Assembly: GCF_030503895.2 (NCBI RefSeq)
Contig: NZ_CP129970.2
Location: 1,490,001 to 1,554,000, forward strand
DNA: 64,000 nucleotides
DNA from: Marivirga arenosa
GTDB taxonomy: Bacteria > Bacteroidota > Bacteroidia > Cytophagales > Cyclobacteriaceae
Direction: 5' to 3'
This document shows, piece after piece, positions 45,523 through 54,669 of this stretch. Made by a program: the position numbers and the translations under genes. The notes below the pieces were generated by a model. It had not been told where the DNA came from, searched no databases, and worked only from the letters and a program-made list of their open reading frames with translations. The first letter of the stretch is position 1. Each line of letters begins with the position of its first letter.

Positions 45523-45851
45523 TTTTAGTCTAGTTTGGTTTTTCTGAATTCAACTTAGGGATAAAAGAAAGGCAAATTCTGTTGTGTCGACAGATTGAAA
45601 GTTAGCGTAGACAGAGAGCTGAAATAAGAAAACTTGATATTTGGAATTGAATTATAAACAGAACAAAAGAATCAATTTAACAAATCAGATTATTACCAGG
45701 ATTTTGTTCAATGAAAATAATTAATGTTTAGTTGGTACTGTGATAATCTTTGAATTCACTTCTAGACGAGTAACAAGCCCATTAACTTATTTAATATTCC
45801 GCCATTTTCGTTTAACTTTGTTTTTTAGGGTAATAAACTGATTAAAAATCA
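45523..45851 (+). other. 329-bp divergent intergenic region
   Basis: It contains the upstream region of the S41 peptidase gene on the minus strand and of pheS on the plus strand. No frame longer than a few dozen codons or structured RNA is seen. A candidate pheS promoter lies at its right end. No tRNA-Phe-like attenuator (leader peptide plus terminator) is recognisable. Confidence 0.5.
45813..45820 (+). promoter_or_regulatory. Candidate -7 box for pheS
   Basis: TAACTTTG fits TAnnTTTG and lies 31 bp before the pheS ATG. Confidence 0.4.
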
Positions 45852-46877
45852 ATGTCTGAGAAGATAGAAGCATTAAAGGCTGAGATTTCAGCAGCAAAAG
45901 CAAAAACTCAGGATGAGTTAGAAGCATATAGATTAAAATTCATCAGTCGTAAAAGTGTATTAGGTGACCTTTTTGCTGACATTAAAAATATTGCGCCAGA
46001 AGAGCGAAAGGCTTATGGTCAATCGGTAAATGAAGTAAAACAATTAGCGGAAGAGAAGTTCAAAGAACTAATTGCTGGTTTAGAAAGCTCTGATTCGGGA
46101 GGCAAATCTTCAGCCCCTGTTGACTTAACTTTACCACCTAATATAAATTTAGGAACTGTTCATCCCCTAACATACATCCACAACAGAATTGTTGAAATCT
46201 TCCAGAAAATTGGTTTCAATGTAGCTGATGGTCCTGAAATAGAAGATGACTTCCATAATTTCACGGCCTTGAACTTTCCTGAAAATCACCCGGCACGTGA
46301 AATGCAAGACACTTTCTTTATTGAAAGTAATCCTGATATTGCATTGAGAACCCATACCTCTTCTGTTCAGATTAGGGTAATGGAAAATCAAAAGCCTCCA
46401 TTCAGGACTTTAGCACCTGGAAGAGTATTTAGAAATGAAGCAATTTCTGCTAGAGCTCACTGTTTTTTCCACCAAGTAGAAGGTTTCTTTGTTGATAAGA
46501 ATGTGGGCTTAGTAGATTTAAAGCAAACCCTTTATTATTTCGCTAAAGAATTGTTTGGTCAGGATACAAAAGTGCGTTTTCGCCCTTCTTATTTCCCATT
46601 CACAGAACCAAGTGCTGAAATGGATATCTCTTGTAATATCTGTAAAGGCGAGGGTTGCAATGTTTGTAAATATTCTGGTTGGGTTGAGATTTTAGGCTCC
46701 GGTATGATTGATCCTAATGTGTTGGAAAACTGCGGAATTGACTCAGAAGAATATACTGGATTTGCATTTGGAATGGGAATTGAAAGAATTGCAATGCTTA
46801 AGTTTCAAGTAAATGATTTAAGGCTATATTCTGAAAATGATGTTCGATTCCTGAATCAATTTAAACACTTAAGCTAA
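45852..46877 (+). CDS. pheS: Phenylalanyl-tRNA synthetase alpha subunit
   Basis: 341-residue class II synthetase subunit. An N-terminal coiled coil (1-90) precedes the catalytic domain. Motif 2 is in PGRVFRNEAISARAH and motif 3 in GFAFGMGIERIAMLKF. The Cys cluster ISCNICKGEGCNVCKYSGW is common in this phylum. pheT is not adjacent. Confidence 0.97.
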   Translation: MSEKIEALKAEISAAKAKTQDELEAYRLKFISRKSVLGDLFADIKNIAPEERKAYGQSVNEVKQLAEEKFKELIAGLESSDSGGKSSAPVDLTLPPNINLGTVHPLTYIHNRIVEIFQKIGFNVADGPEIEDDFHNFTALNFPENHPAREMQDTFFIESNPDIALRTHTSSVQIRVMENQKPPFRTLAPGRVFRNEAISARAHCFFHQVEGFFVDKNVGLVDLKQTLYYFAKELFGQDTKVRFRPSYFPFTEPSAEMDISCNICKGEGCNVCKYSGWVEILGSGMIDPNVLENCGIDSEEYTGFAFGMGIERIAMLKFQVNDLRLYSENDVRFLNQFKHLS

Positions 46878-46896
46878 AAATATTAATTAAAGCTAT

Positions 46897-47754
46897 ATGA
46901 AACTTGAAGATATCAAATCAATTGGAATAGTAGGAGCAGGAACAATGGGTTCTGGTATTGCTCAAATGAGTGCAATGGCTGGCTATAAAACCACAATTTT
47001 TGATATTCAGGAAGCAGCATTAGAAAAAGCAAAAGCTGCAGTGACTAAAAACCTTGATAAAGGAATAGAAAAAGGTAAAGTTTCAGCAGAGCAAAAAGAA
47101 GCCTGCCTTTCTAATATTAGTTTCATTTCAAATCTAGAGGACCTTAAAGCAGATGTTATTATAGAAGCCGTAGTTGAAAAACTGCAAGTCAAAATTGATA
47201 TCTTTAGTCAGCTAGAAAAGATAAATGGGGATAAAACAATTTTAGCTACTAATACTTCCTCTATTCCAATTACCCAAATTGGGGCGGGGCTTCAAAAGCC
47301 TGATAGATTAGTAGGAATGCATTTCTTTAACCCTGCTCATATTATGAAGCTTGTTGAGGTAATTTCTGGAGCAGCCACAAATCCACAAATTGCTGAAACC
47401 ACAAAAGCATTAGCAGAAAAAATGGGTAAAAAAGCCGTAATGGCAAAAGATTCGCCTGGCTTCATCGTTAATAGAGTGGCGCGCCATTTTTATGTGGAGT
47501 CGCTGAAGATTGCTGAAGAAAATGTGGCTGACTTTAAGCAAATCGACAGATTAGTGGAAAGTTCAGGATTTAAAATGGGCCCATTTAAGTTAATGGATTT
47601 AATAGGAGTGGATACTAATTTTTCTGTAACTCAATCTATGTTTGAGTCTTTCTACTACGATAGTAAATTCAGACCTAGCAGAATTCAGCAACAAAAAGTA
47701 GATGCCGGGCATCATGGCAGAAAAAGTGGAAAAGGGTTTTATGACTACAATTAA
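46897..47754 (+). CDS. 3-hydroxyacyl-CoA dehydrogenase (3-hydroxybutyryl-CoA type)
   Basis: 285-residue NAD(P)-dependent dehydrogenase. The N-terminal Rossmann motif is IGIVGAGTMGSGIAQMSAMA. The catalytic His is in GMHFFNPAHIMKLVEV. The C-terminal domain (DSPGFIVNRVARHFYVESL, GRKSGKGFYDYN) completes the fold. It acts in beta-oxidation or polyhydroxybutyrate/butyrate metabolism. Its end overlaps the start of the next gene by 14 bp. Confidence 0.93.
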   Translation: MKLEDIKSIGIVGAGTMGSGIAQMSAMAGYKTTIFDIQEAALEKAKAAVTKNLDKGIEKGKVSAEQKEACLSNISFISNLEDLKADVIIEAVVEKLQVKIDIFSQLEKINGDKTILATNTSSIPITQIGAGLQKPDRLVGMHFFNPAHIMKLVEVISGAATNPQIAETTKALAEKMGKKAVMAKDSPGFIVNRVARHFYVESLKIAEENVADFKQIDRLVESSGFKMGPFKLMDLIGVDTNFSVTQSMFESFYYDSKFRPSRIQQQKVDAGHHGRKSGKGFYDYN

Positions 47755-48202
47755 AAAGTTTTATTTATTACTAATCTCTCTTTTCATATTTTCTTCTTGT
47801 GCAGAAGAAAATCCTGAAGTATTTGTAGATGAATTACCTTTACCTGACCCATTCCAACTTTCTCTCAATTTAGACTTAGTCAGTTATCAAAGTCTGCAAT
47901 TTGAAAAAAATGTGATTTTGGAAGATTATGGTTTAAATGGGATAATTATAGTCAAAAGAAGTGATTTTGATTATGCTGCATTTGAAAGAACTTGCCCGTA
48001 TGAGCCTGAAAAAGAATGTTCAATCATATCAATGAATGCTGGACAGCAATATTTGGAATGTGAATGTGGAAACTCATTTTATAATCTTAGCGGATACCCC
48101 ACCAATAGCCCTTCCCCTCGAAAGTTGAGAGAATATTATACTAGCTTATCTGGAAACACACTTTATATTGATAATACAATAGTAAGTAGTCCTAACCAAT
48201 AA
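47741..48202 (+). CDS. Rieske-like lipoprotein with incomplete ligand set
   Basis: 153 residues from the ATG at 47741. The alternative ATG at 47702 would prefix a charged segment in front of the signal peptide. The lipoprotein signal ends FSSC (Cys20). The Rieske fold pattern is visible as FERTCPYEPEKEC then LECECGNSFYNLSGYP, but the two His ligands are absent (Tyr follows CP, and Asn/Ser replace the second). It is probably a structural relative rather than a 2Fe-2S carrier. Confidence 0.72.
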   Translation: MTTIKKFYLLLISLFIFSSCAEENPEVFVDELPLPDPFQLSLNLDLVSYQSLQFEKNVILEDYGLNGIIIVKRSDFDYAAFERTCPYEPEKECSIISMNAGQQYLECECGNSFYNLSGYPTNSPSPRKLREYYTSLSGNTLYIDNTIVSSPNQ

Positions 48203-48247
48203 TTCTTTTTCAATTAAATAATATTTTTCACAACCTATTTATATTTA

Positions 48248-48261
48248 TATCGTGCACGACA
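48248..48261. promoter_or_regulatory. Palindromic operator-like site upstream of a nitroreductase gene
   Basis: TCGTGCACGA (48250-48259) is a perfect 10-bp palindrome within TATCGTGCACGACA, 72 bp before the nitroreductase ATG. The shape resembles MarR/HxlR-type operators. No regulator gene is adjacent, so assignment is tentative. Confidence 0.35.
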
Positions 48262-48331
48262 TAAGTAAAAATTCACGGATTGGATTGTCATAATATTTGA
48301 AAATCAAAAATAGAATAAATTTAAAGTAAAA

Positions 48332-48964
48332 ATGGAATTATTAGAGAAATTGAATTGGAGATACGCTACAAAAGCAATGAATGGTGAAAAAGTACCTCAA
48401 GAAAAAATTGACAACATATTGGAGGCCGCTAACTTAGCTCCTACTTCTAGTGGTTTACAGCCGTTTGAAATTATGATCGTGACCAATGCAGAACTGAAAG
48501 AAAAAATTAAAGCGGTGGCATGGAATCAATCGGTGGTAACAGATTGTTCGCATTTATTGGTGTTTGCAGCATGGGATACCTACACGGAAGAGCGAATTAA
48601 TAGAATGTTTGACTTAGTGAATGAAGAAAGAGGTTTTAAAAATGAAGGCTGGGAAAATTATAGACAGCAATTATTGAATAGCTACCCTAAAAGAGATGCT
48701 GAAACTAATTTTCAACATGCTAGCAAACAAGCCTATATTGCATTCTCTCAAGCTTTAACTGCTGCTGCGTTCGAAGGTGTTGATGCTACTCCAATGGAAG
48801 GATTTGACCCTGATGTAGTAGATGAAATTTTAGGATTAAAAGAAAAAGGATTAAGAAGCTGCGTGCTTTTACCGCTTGGTTATAGAAAGCCCGAAGAAGA
48901 CTGGTTAGTTAATTTAAAAAAGGTAAGAAAACCGAAAGAAGAACTAATCACTTTATTCGAATAA
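48332..48964 (+). CDS. NAD(P)H-dependent nitroreductase-family oxidoreductase
   Basis: 210-residue flavin enzyme. The FMN-binding start is LNWRYATKAMNGEKVPQE, then APTSSGLQPFEIMIV. The C-terminal GLRSCVLLPLGYRKPEEDW is typical of NfsB/Frm2-like enzymes. The physiological substrate is unknown. A strong terminator follows. Confidence 0.9.
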   Translation: MELLEKLNWRYATKAMNGEKVPQEKIDNILEAANLAPTSSGLQPFEIMIVTNAELKEKIKAVAWNQSVVTDCSHLLVFAAWDTYTEERINRMFDLVNEERGFKNEGWENYRQQLLNSYPKRDAETNFQHASKQAYIAFSQALTAAAFEGVDATPMEGFDPDVVDEILGLKEKGLRSCVLLPLGYRKPEEDWLVNLKKVRKPKEELITLFE

Positions 48965-48991
48965 AAATATTACATATTGATTTTAATGATG

Positions 48992-49031
48992 AAAAGCGAC
49001 ATTATTGGATTTAAATAGTGTCGCTTTTTTT
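48992..49031 (+). terminator. Intrinsic terminator after the nitroreductase gene
   Basis: 10-bp stem AAAAGCGACA/TGTCGCTTTT with a 17-nt loop, followed by more T. Confidence 0.85.
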
Positions 49032-49162
49032 CTAAACACAACCTAAATCAAAAGCTAATGAAATGCACTTCTTTATTGGCATTCTTAAGCAAAGGGTCTC
49101 ATTATTCAAAATGTACTTAATTTAGATAGCCCTTTTCTCCCAAATTCAATTAATTTTGAAGA

Positions 49163-50518
49163 ATGGAAAAAATGAACTGGCTTAAATTATTAAATCCTAA
49201 TAGACTAGGGCAAAAATCTATTTCTAATCAATCCAGTGCTCGATCATTTTTTGAGCAAGATTATGATAGAATAATTTTTTCTCATCCTTTTAGAAGACTT
49301 CAGGATAAAACTCAAGTGGTGCCTCTTCCAGAGGAAGATTTTGTTCATACCAGACTAACACACAGTTTAGAGGTGAGTAGCGTGGGCCGTTCATTAGGTA
49401 AAAAAGTAGGCGAGTCTATTATAGATAAATACTCAGAATTAAATGATGCTGGATTTTCTTCATTTGATTTTGGAGCCATTGTAGCAGCAGCTTCTTTAGC
49501 GCATGATATTGGAAATCCTCCTTTTGGCCATTCTGGTGAAGATGCTATTTCAGGATTTTTCAAAAATAGCGAATTAGGAAAATGGATTCAGTCCGAAGTA
49601 TCCGTTGAAGAATGGGAAGATCTTACTCACTTTGAAGGGAACGCACAAGGATTCCGTCTATTTCATAGACCTGACAATCAAGGAATAAAACTAACCTATA
49701 GTACTTTAGCTGCTTTTAGCAAATATCCTAGGACTGCCCACCTATTTGATAAAGACCCTAAACGCAAGAGCCAGAAGAAATACGGGTTTTTCCAGACTGA
49801 AAAAGATTACTTTGAAGAACTAGCAAATGAATTGGGTTTAATAAGACTTTCTAATGAGATGAGCTGGGTTCGTCATCCACTAACCTTTTTAGTAGAAGCT
49901 GCTGATGATATTTGTTATCATGTAATTGATTTAGAAGATGGCTGCCGATTAGGCTGGGTTCCTTTTGAACAAGCTAGAGATTTACTAGCAAATGTTTTAG
50001 GCGATTCTTATATGCCTGAAAAATTAGAGAAGACTAAGGGCAAAAATGCAAAAATCGCATATTTAAGAGCTTTATGTATTAATAAACTTATCAATGAGTG
50101 TGCTGAAGTGTTCATGGCAAATGAAGATAAAATTCTAACGGGTGAATTCGATGCTTCATTAATGAGCCAAGTGCCTTCCAAAAAAGTCTTACGAGATATC
50201 ATTGAAGTTTCTATTCAAAAAATATACAGATCTCATGTAGTTTTAGAAACAGAAGTAGTGGGCCATAGAGTTTTAGAAGGTTTATTAGAAGAATTTTTAG
50301 GGGCAGCCATTGCCCAAAAAGGCGCTGATGATTCAAGCACTAAAGATTTAACAGTTTTTAGATTGCTGCCTGAAACCTATCAGGAATTAATTACGGATAC
50401 CGCAAGTCTTTACGAAATCAGTTTAATTTGTATTGATTACATCAGTGGAATGACGGATCGTTATGCTATAAATCTGTACAGAAAATTAAAAGGAATTAGC
50501 TTACCTGGTATGAAATAA
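49163..50518 (+). CDS. dgt: Deoxyguanosinetriphosphate triphosphohydrolase
   Basis: 451-residue HD-domain dNTPase that releases triphosphate from dGTP. The metal-binding HD motif is in FVHTRLTHSLEVSSVGRSLG and SLAHDIGNPPFGHSGEDAI. FRRLQDKTQVVPL lies at the start. A TAATTTTG box ends only 5 bp before the ATG at 49163, so the second ATG (49172) may be the real start of a near-leaderless message. Confidence 0.93.
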   Translation: MEKMNWLKLLNPNRLGQKSISNQSSARSFFEQDYDRIIFSHPFRRLQDKTQVVPLPEEDFVHTRLTHSLEVSSVGRSLGKKVGESIIDKYSELNDAGFSSFDFGAIVAAASLAHDIGNPPFGHSGEDAISGFFKNSELGKWIQSEVSVEEWEDLTHFEGNAQGFRLFHRPDNQGIKLTYSTLAAFSKYPRTAHLFDKDPKRKSQKKYGFFQTEKDYFEELANELGLIRLSNEMSWVRHPLTFLVEAADDICYHVIDLEDGCRLGWVPFEQARDLLANVLGDSYMPEKLEKTKGKNAKIAYLRALCINKLINECAEVFMANEDKILTGEFDASLMSQVPSKKVLRDIIEVSIQKIYRSHVVLETEVVGHRVLEGLLEEFLGAAIAQKGADDSSTKDLTVFRLLPETYQELITDTASLYEISLICIDYISGMTDRYAINLYRKLKGISLPGMK

Positions 50519-50526
50519 TTCCGGCT

Positions 50527-51303
50527 TTACTTTTCTAAGGTATAGAATAGATCAAGGCTTTCTTCAGCATTTTCATTTACATAGTAATCAGCTACTGAAA
50601 TTGATTTCACGAGTGAATTGTCCGCTTGATCTAATTTATTTCTATTGACTCTATTTAAAAATTCATAAGGAATTCTTAATAATGGGGCTGGTAATCTATA
50701 CTGGAGATTGAAAATGTCGAACTTAGTAATCTTTCTAACGGATTCACGGTTTTTCTCATGATACTCCATCACTTTATCATTCCCTGCAATTCCATTCGCT
50801 TCTACTTTCGAAAAAATAGATTTACAGATTTTCTCTAATTCAGGAGCAAAATATTCTCTCACATGCCAAGGATTACGGGTAAGCGTCATTTTCTTGTTAG
50901 GCGTAGAAATAATTGCTTTTCCACCAGGCTTTAACACACGATGGATTTCTTTTAAAAAAGTAATATCATCTTTAATGTGCTCAATTACTTGAAAAGAGAC
51001 CACCGTATCAAAACTATTATCCTCGATTCCTTTCAAAGGGGGAATGTGCATAGCTTTAAAATCAGCCTGAGGATATTCAGCTTGCAGCTCATCCGTTAAG
51101 GTTTTGTATTTATCAATACCGGTATAATGATCAGCTGTATTTACTAAAGTTTGCAATCCACGGCCTGTTCCACATCCAATTTCTAACAAATTACCTTCAA
51201 TTGAAGGTTGAGCATATATATAAGCGGCTAATAACCTCTGGTGAATTGGATTATCAGACGCAATTGAATCTGAAGTGATTTCAGTTGTAGAATGTTTAGC
51301 CAT
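50527..51303 (-). CDS. Class I SAM-dependent methyltransferase
   Basis: 258 residues. Motif I is LLEIGCGTGRGLQTL, followed by VVSFQVIEHIKDDITFLKEI and RVLKPGGKAIISTPNK, as in UbiE/COQ5-type Methyltransf_11 enzymes. The acceptor is unknown. It is 7 bp from the 2OG oxygenase gene on the same strand, forming an operon with it. The pairing may point to cell-surface or small-molecule modification. Confidence 0.85.
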   Translation of the reverse strand: MAKHSTTEITSDSIASDNPIHQRLLAAYIYAQPSIEGNLLEIGCGTGRGLQTLVNTADHYTGIDKYKTLTDELQAEYPQADFKAMHIPPLKGIEDNSFDTVVSFQVIEHIKDDITFLKEIHRVLKPGGKAIISTPNKKMTLTRNPWHVREYFAPELEKICKSIFSKVEANGIAGNDKVMEYHEKNRESVRKITKFDIFNLQYRLPAPLLRIPYEFLNRVNRNKLDQADNSLVKSISVADYYVNENAEESLDLFYTLEK

Positions 51304-51310
51304 AATGGTC

Positions 51311-52069
51311 TTAGCTTACTTTTAGCACTTTCTTTATGCTATCAAAAAATGAGTTTTGTGGTTTTTCCTCCTGACTAGTTTCAGGAAAAATTGTATCATG
51401 GTAAGTTATATCTTCTTTTTCTTTTTTGGTATAAAAAGTAGCAGAAAACATTTTTCGTTCTTCTTTGTCAGGACACTCCAACGGTTTGGTATAACCATAA
51501 TATGAAGTGTCTTTTACTTCAAAGATTACCGCTCTGTTAAATCTGCAAGAAACGGCTTTCTTACATTTAGACACACAATCATTCCACATTTCCAATGCAC
51601 CATTCCACTCTGGTTTCCACCTTGGAGTAAGGTAAAGTTGAAGGTTTAATCTTCTTTGCACATCTTTTTCAGGGTGAATGTTAAAGTCAACATGCACATC
51701 TTCAAAAGATCCTTTTTTCCCTTTTTGGATTCCTACACCAAAACCATCATTGGTAATGAAGGCGTTTTCAATGCCTGTCACTTGCTCAATGAATTCCAAA
51801 AATTTAGGTTTGGCAATTTCCTCTTTTAAGAGATTGAAAAGGCGTGGATATTCCTCAAACTTATCACCTTCTAGCTTATTCTCATGTTTATCTTTCTTTG
51901 GCTTATTGAAAAGCTCATCCTCTGGAAAGAAATTATGGAGTTTTTCTGCTACCTCTGTCGACAAAAAGTCATCCAGAATAATGTGGTGAAACGGTTTAGA
52001 GGATTCAAACTCCTCTTTGTACTGATCAATTTGTTCTTGACTAAAGTGCTTATTTTGAATAAGTTCCAT
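51311..52069 (-). CDS. 2OG-Fe(II) oxygenase family protein
   Basis: 252 residues from the ATG at 52069; a TTG at 52096 would add nine residues and is less likely. The double-stranded beta-helix core includes DVHVDFNIHPEKDVQRRLNL (HxD iron ligands) and LYLTPRWKPEWNGALEMW. The distal region contains SCRFNRAVIFEVKDTSYYGY. Likely a prolyl-hydroxylase-like enzyme. It is adjacent to and translated before the methyltransferase. Confidence 0.82.
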   Translation of the reverse strand: MELIQNKHFSQEQIDQYKEEFESSKPFHHIILDDFLSTEVAEKLHNFFPEDELFNKPKKDKHENKLEGDKFEEYPRLFNLLKEEIAKPKFLEFIEQVTGIENAFITNDGFGVGIQKGKKGSFEDVHVDFNIHPEKDVQRRLNLQLYLTPRWKPEWNGALEMWNDCVSKCKKAVSCRFNRAVIFEVKDTSYYGYTKPLECPDKEERKMFSATFYTKKEKEDITYHDTIFPETSQEEKPQNSFFDSIKKVLKVS

Positions 52070-52253
52070 AAAGGAATTTAAAATTTCGTGGCGCAAATAT
52101 ACACTTCATATGTAGTTTGCAAGAATAAAAACTAAAATATTTGTTCACTAAACTATCAATTAACATTACAATATGCATTGAATCGCTTTAATAAGTGCTC
52201 TAACCTTAATTTAGTTAAAAAAGTGCCATGAAATTTACTTTTTCGATAAAGTA

Positions 52254-52829
52254 CTATTTCCTTAAGGTAGGAAATAACATGGGAGTCTGTTTTTTATAAT
52301 CATCGTATTCTTGCCCAAAGAAATTTTTAAGTCGTTTTTCCTCAAAATAGATACCAATAAATAAGTAAAAAAGAATACAAATAACATGTACTAAATTGGT
52401 GTAAGTAGGACTAAAAATCAAAAAACCTATTAAGCCTAGTATCAGAGCGGAATAAAGAGGATGCCTAATTCTGGCATATATTCCATCCTTTATTAGTTTT
52501 TGATTTGTTTCTGATTTTATACCCAGAAATTCTGATAGACTGATAGGCCTAAAAGCGAGTTTTGCTAAAAGAAAACCAAAAGTAGCTATGATTAAACCAA
52601 TTGATTTACTCACCTGATCTTTTACAAATAAATATTCTGCTGGTAATGTGGCTCCTAAAAAGAAAATGAATAAAACAGCAAATATAGAAAATACATTATA
52701 CAACCTTCTATAGGTTAAAGGACCTAAATTCAATTTGTCTTTCATTAATCTAGATGCTAAAATTGAATGCATTAATCCAAAAATTAACCAAGCGAGAATT
52801 ATGGGTAAATATGTAATCAGATATTCCAT
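52254..52829 (-). CDS. Isoprenylcysteine methyltransferase-like membrane protein
   Basis: 191-residue protein with five or so hydrophobic segments and the ICMT/PEMT signature: GIYARIRHPLYSALILGL, then EEKRLKNFFGQEYDDYK and a final PMLFPTL. Bacterial members methylate unknown lipid-like or protein substrates. The stop is 1 bp from the start of the preceding nitroreductase gene on the same strand, which suggests cotranscription. Confidence 0.8.
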   Translation of the reverse strand: MEYLITYLPIILAWLIFGLMHSILASRLMKDKLNLGPLTYRRLYNVFSIFAVLFIFFLGATLPAEYLFVKDQVSKSIGLIIATFGFLLAKLAFRPISLSEFLGIKSETNQKLIKDGIYARIRHPLYSALILGLIGFLIFSPTYTNLVHVICILFYLFIGIYFEEKRLKNFFGQEYDDYKKQTPMLFPTLRK

Positions 52830-52830
52830 T

Positions 52831-53430
52831 TTATCCTTTAACCCAATTTACTTTATCATTTATTGAAGATCTTTTCCCTGCTGGCCAAAATCCTTCTTTT
52901 GGAACGCCTACATAAAGCCAGCCTAATAATTTATCATCTTTATCTAAAGCCAATGCTTCTTTAGCCTCTTCCATATAAGTAATACCACCTGATCCCCAAT
53001 AGCAACCCACACCATAGGCACTTGCGGTTAATTGCATATTTTGAACTGCTGCTGCCACTGCCGCAATTTCCTCTTCAACTGGAACACTTTTTTTCTCATC
53101 TCTTTTCATTCCAATAGCTATCACATGCGAAGCAGACAAAGGTTTGTTTCTTAGTGTTTCCATTTTCGCTTCATCAAATTCCCCTTTTTCAGTAGAAACC
53201 TTTTTATAGATGTCTGCCTGAAATTTTCCTAGTTCATTTAAGCCCGCTTCAGTAAAAACGATAAACCTCCAGGGTTCAGTGTGTTTATGATTAGGAGCCC
53301 AATTCGCGTTTTCGAGCATTTGATCTATGATTTCATCATCTACTTTTTCACCTGTGTATTGTGCAGGATAAATTGATCTTCTGGTTGCGATCAATTCATT
53401 AATTTCATCGGTATTAAATCTTTTTTTCAT
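52831..53430 (-). CDS. Nitroreductase-family protein (YdjA-like)
   Basis: 199 residues. Typical blocks are LIATRRSIYPAQYTGEKVDD, ENANWAPNHKHTEPWRFIVF, and the C-terminal LLGWLYVGVPKEGFWPAGKR. It binds FMN and probably reduces small nitro- or quinone compounds. It is divergent from the ParA-like gene. Confidence 0.85.
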   Translation of the reverse strand: MKKRFNTDEINELIATRRSIYPAQYTGEKVDDEIIDQMLENANWAPNHKHTEPWRFIVFTEAGLNELGKFQADIYKKVSTEKGEFDEAKMETLRNKPLSASHVIAIGMKRDEKKSVPVEEEIAAVAAAVQNMQLTASAYGVGCYWGSGGITYMEEAKEALALDKDDKLLGWLYVGVPKEGFWPAGKRSSINDKVNWVKG

Positions 53431-53507
53431 TATCTTTTTTTCATTTCTAACCTAGATTTGGAAAAAGGGTTACAGCTATGTATTTTTATTCATATTGAAT
53501 TTATGAT

Positions 53508-54128
53508 ATGACAAAAATAATTTCATTTATCTCCAGAAAAGGAGGTACCGGAAAAACTACAAGTGCCATCCATTTTGCAACTATGCTGCACAGCTTAGGC
53601 CATTCATTAGCAATGTTGGAAACTGATACCAACTATACGCTCAATACTTTACGAAAAATGGAAGTATATAAAACTGGCGCAAAAGAATCATCCGTTTTTC
53701 CGATTATCGGTTCGGAAGATCATAAAGCTTTAAACGACATAGCCGAACTCAAAAATAGGAAATTAGATTATATAGTAGTGGATAGTGCAGGAAAAACCAC
53801 TGATGAACATATCAAAAAGCTAAGCTTAAGTAGTGATTTGGTAATTGTTCCTACTAGTTTAACGCCTAATGATCTATTAGTAACCTATCAAACAATTGAG
53901 GATATTAAACCTGCAAGAGAGGAAAATAATAGGTTGAAGATATTAGTGCTTCCTAATAGAGTTCATTCCGCTACCAAAATAGAAACAGTAAAAGATGCTT
54001 TGTCTGAATTAGACGCAGAAATTTTGGAAGTAAAAGTACCGGCTAAAAATATTTTTGCTAATTTCAGTACAATTTTAGCTGAAAAAGAATTTTTACCAAT
54101 CACTAAAGCAATATTAGCTCACTTATAA
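53508..54128 (+). CDS. ParA-family ATPase
   Basis: 206-residue deviant-Walker ATPase. KGGTGKTT lies at residues 11-18 (Walker A with a signature Lys). IVVDSAGKTTDEH is the Walker B region. It is short, closer to plasmid-type or small chromosomal ParA proteins (ParF/VirC1-like) than to the ~255-residue chromosomal Soj. It is cotranscribed with the next gene. It may position cargo or a plasmid-derived element; the target is unknown. Confidence 0.82.
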   Translation: MTKIISFISRKGGTGKTTSAIHFATMLHSLGHSLAMLETDTNYTLNTLRKMEVYKTGAKESSVFPIIGSEDHKALNDIAELKNRKLDYIVVDSAGKTTDEHIKKLSLSSDLVIVPTSLTPNDLLVTYQTIEDIKPAREENNRLKILVLPNRVHSATKIETVKDALSELDAEILEVKVPAKNIFANFSTILAEKEFLPITKAILAHL

Positions 54129-54141
54129 ATAATTGATCGCA

Positions 54142-54510
54142 ATGGCTAAGAAGAAAGATACCTTAAAAGACTTAAATGATTTCATGAAGAATCAGTCAAC
54201 GGATTCAAAATCTGAAGATCAAGATTATTTATCTAAAAAACCTACCCAACTAGCTGAAGTTGAAGCTTTAAAAGATGAAATAAAGAAAATGGATGAATTA
54301 GCTGAAGGAAGTTTGTCTGAAAATGAAATCGCTAGTTTTATTCAAAAAGTGGCTGACGCTCACAATATCAGTTCCAGACAAGTTCTGTACAGAGTTTGTG
54401 AAAAAGTTTTAGAAGATGTTAAAGACAGAGAAGCTGCGGATATTATGTTGGAAAACATGGTATTGTATCTAAAACATCAAGATTTATTATTAGAAAAGTT
54501 AAAATCCTAG
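54142..54510 (+). CDS. Small charged protein paired with ParA
   Basis: 122 residues from the ATG at 54142 (the TTG at 54133 would add three). The first ~60 residues are charged and probably disordered. The rest is helical (ENEIASFIQKVADAHNISSR and VCEKVLEDVKDREAADIMLE). Plausible partner/adaptor of the ParA-like ATPase by position only. No ParB-like HTH is seen. Confidence 0.7.
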   Translation: MAKKKDTLKDLNDFMKNQSTDSKSEDQDYLSKKPTQLAEVEALKDEIKKMDELAEGSLSENEIASFIQKVADAHNISSRQVLYRVCEKVLEDVKDREAADIMLENMVLYLKHQDLLLEKLKS

Positions 54511-54669
54511 TTAAAACACTCATTAAAAAGAACTTAGCTTGTATTTCTTGATTTAAACCATTCTATAAATGAATTTATAACTATACTGATTAGCTGCAAG
54601 ATCAAATATTTCAGACATTTAATTTTGTATTAAAAATGGTTAATAGGTTCCTAATTATAGACCATTCCT

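Noticed and set aside
47702-47740. Upstream start for the Rieske-like lipoprotein
   Set aside because: It would put a charged segment before the signal peptide and lies inside the dehydrogenase gene.
53508-54510. ParA pair as the chromosomal ParAB acting on the three palindromes
   Set aside because: The ATPase is too short for Soj and the partner lacks a ParB HTH; the link is only by distance.
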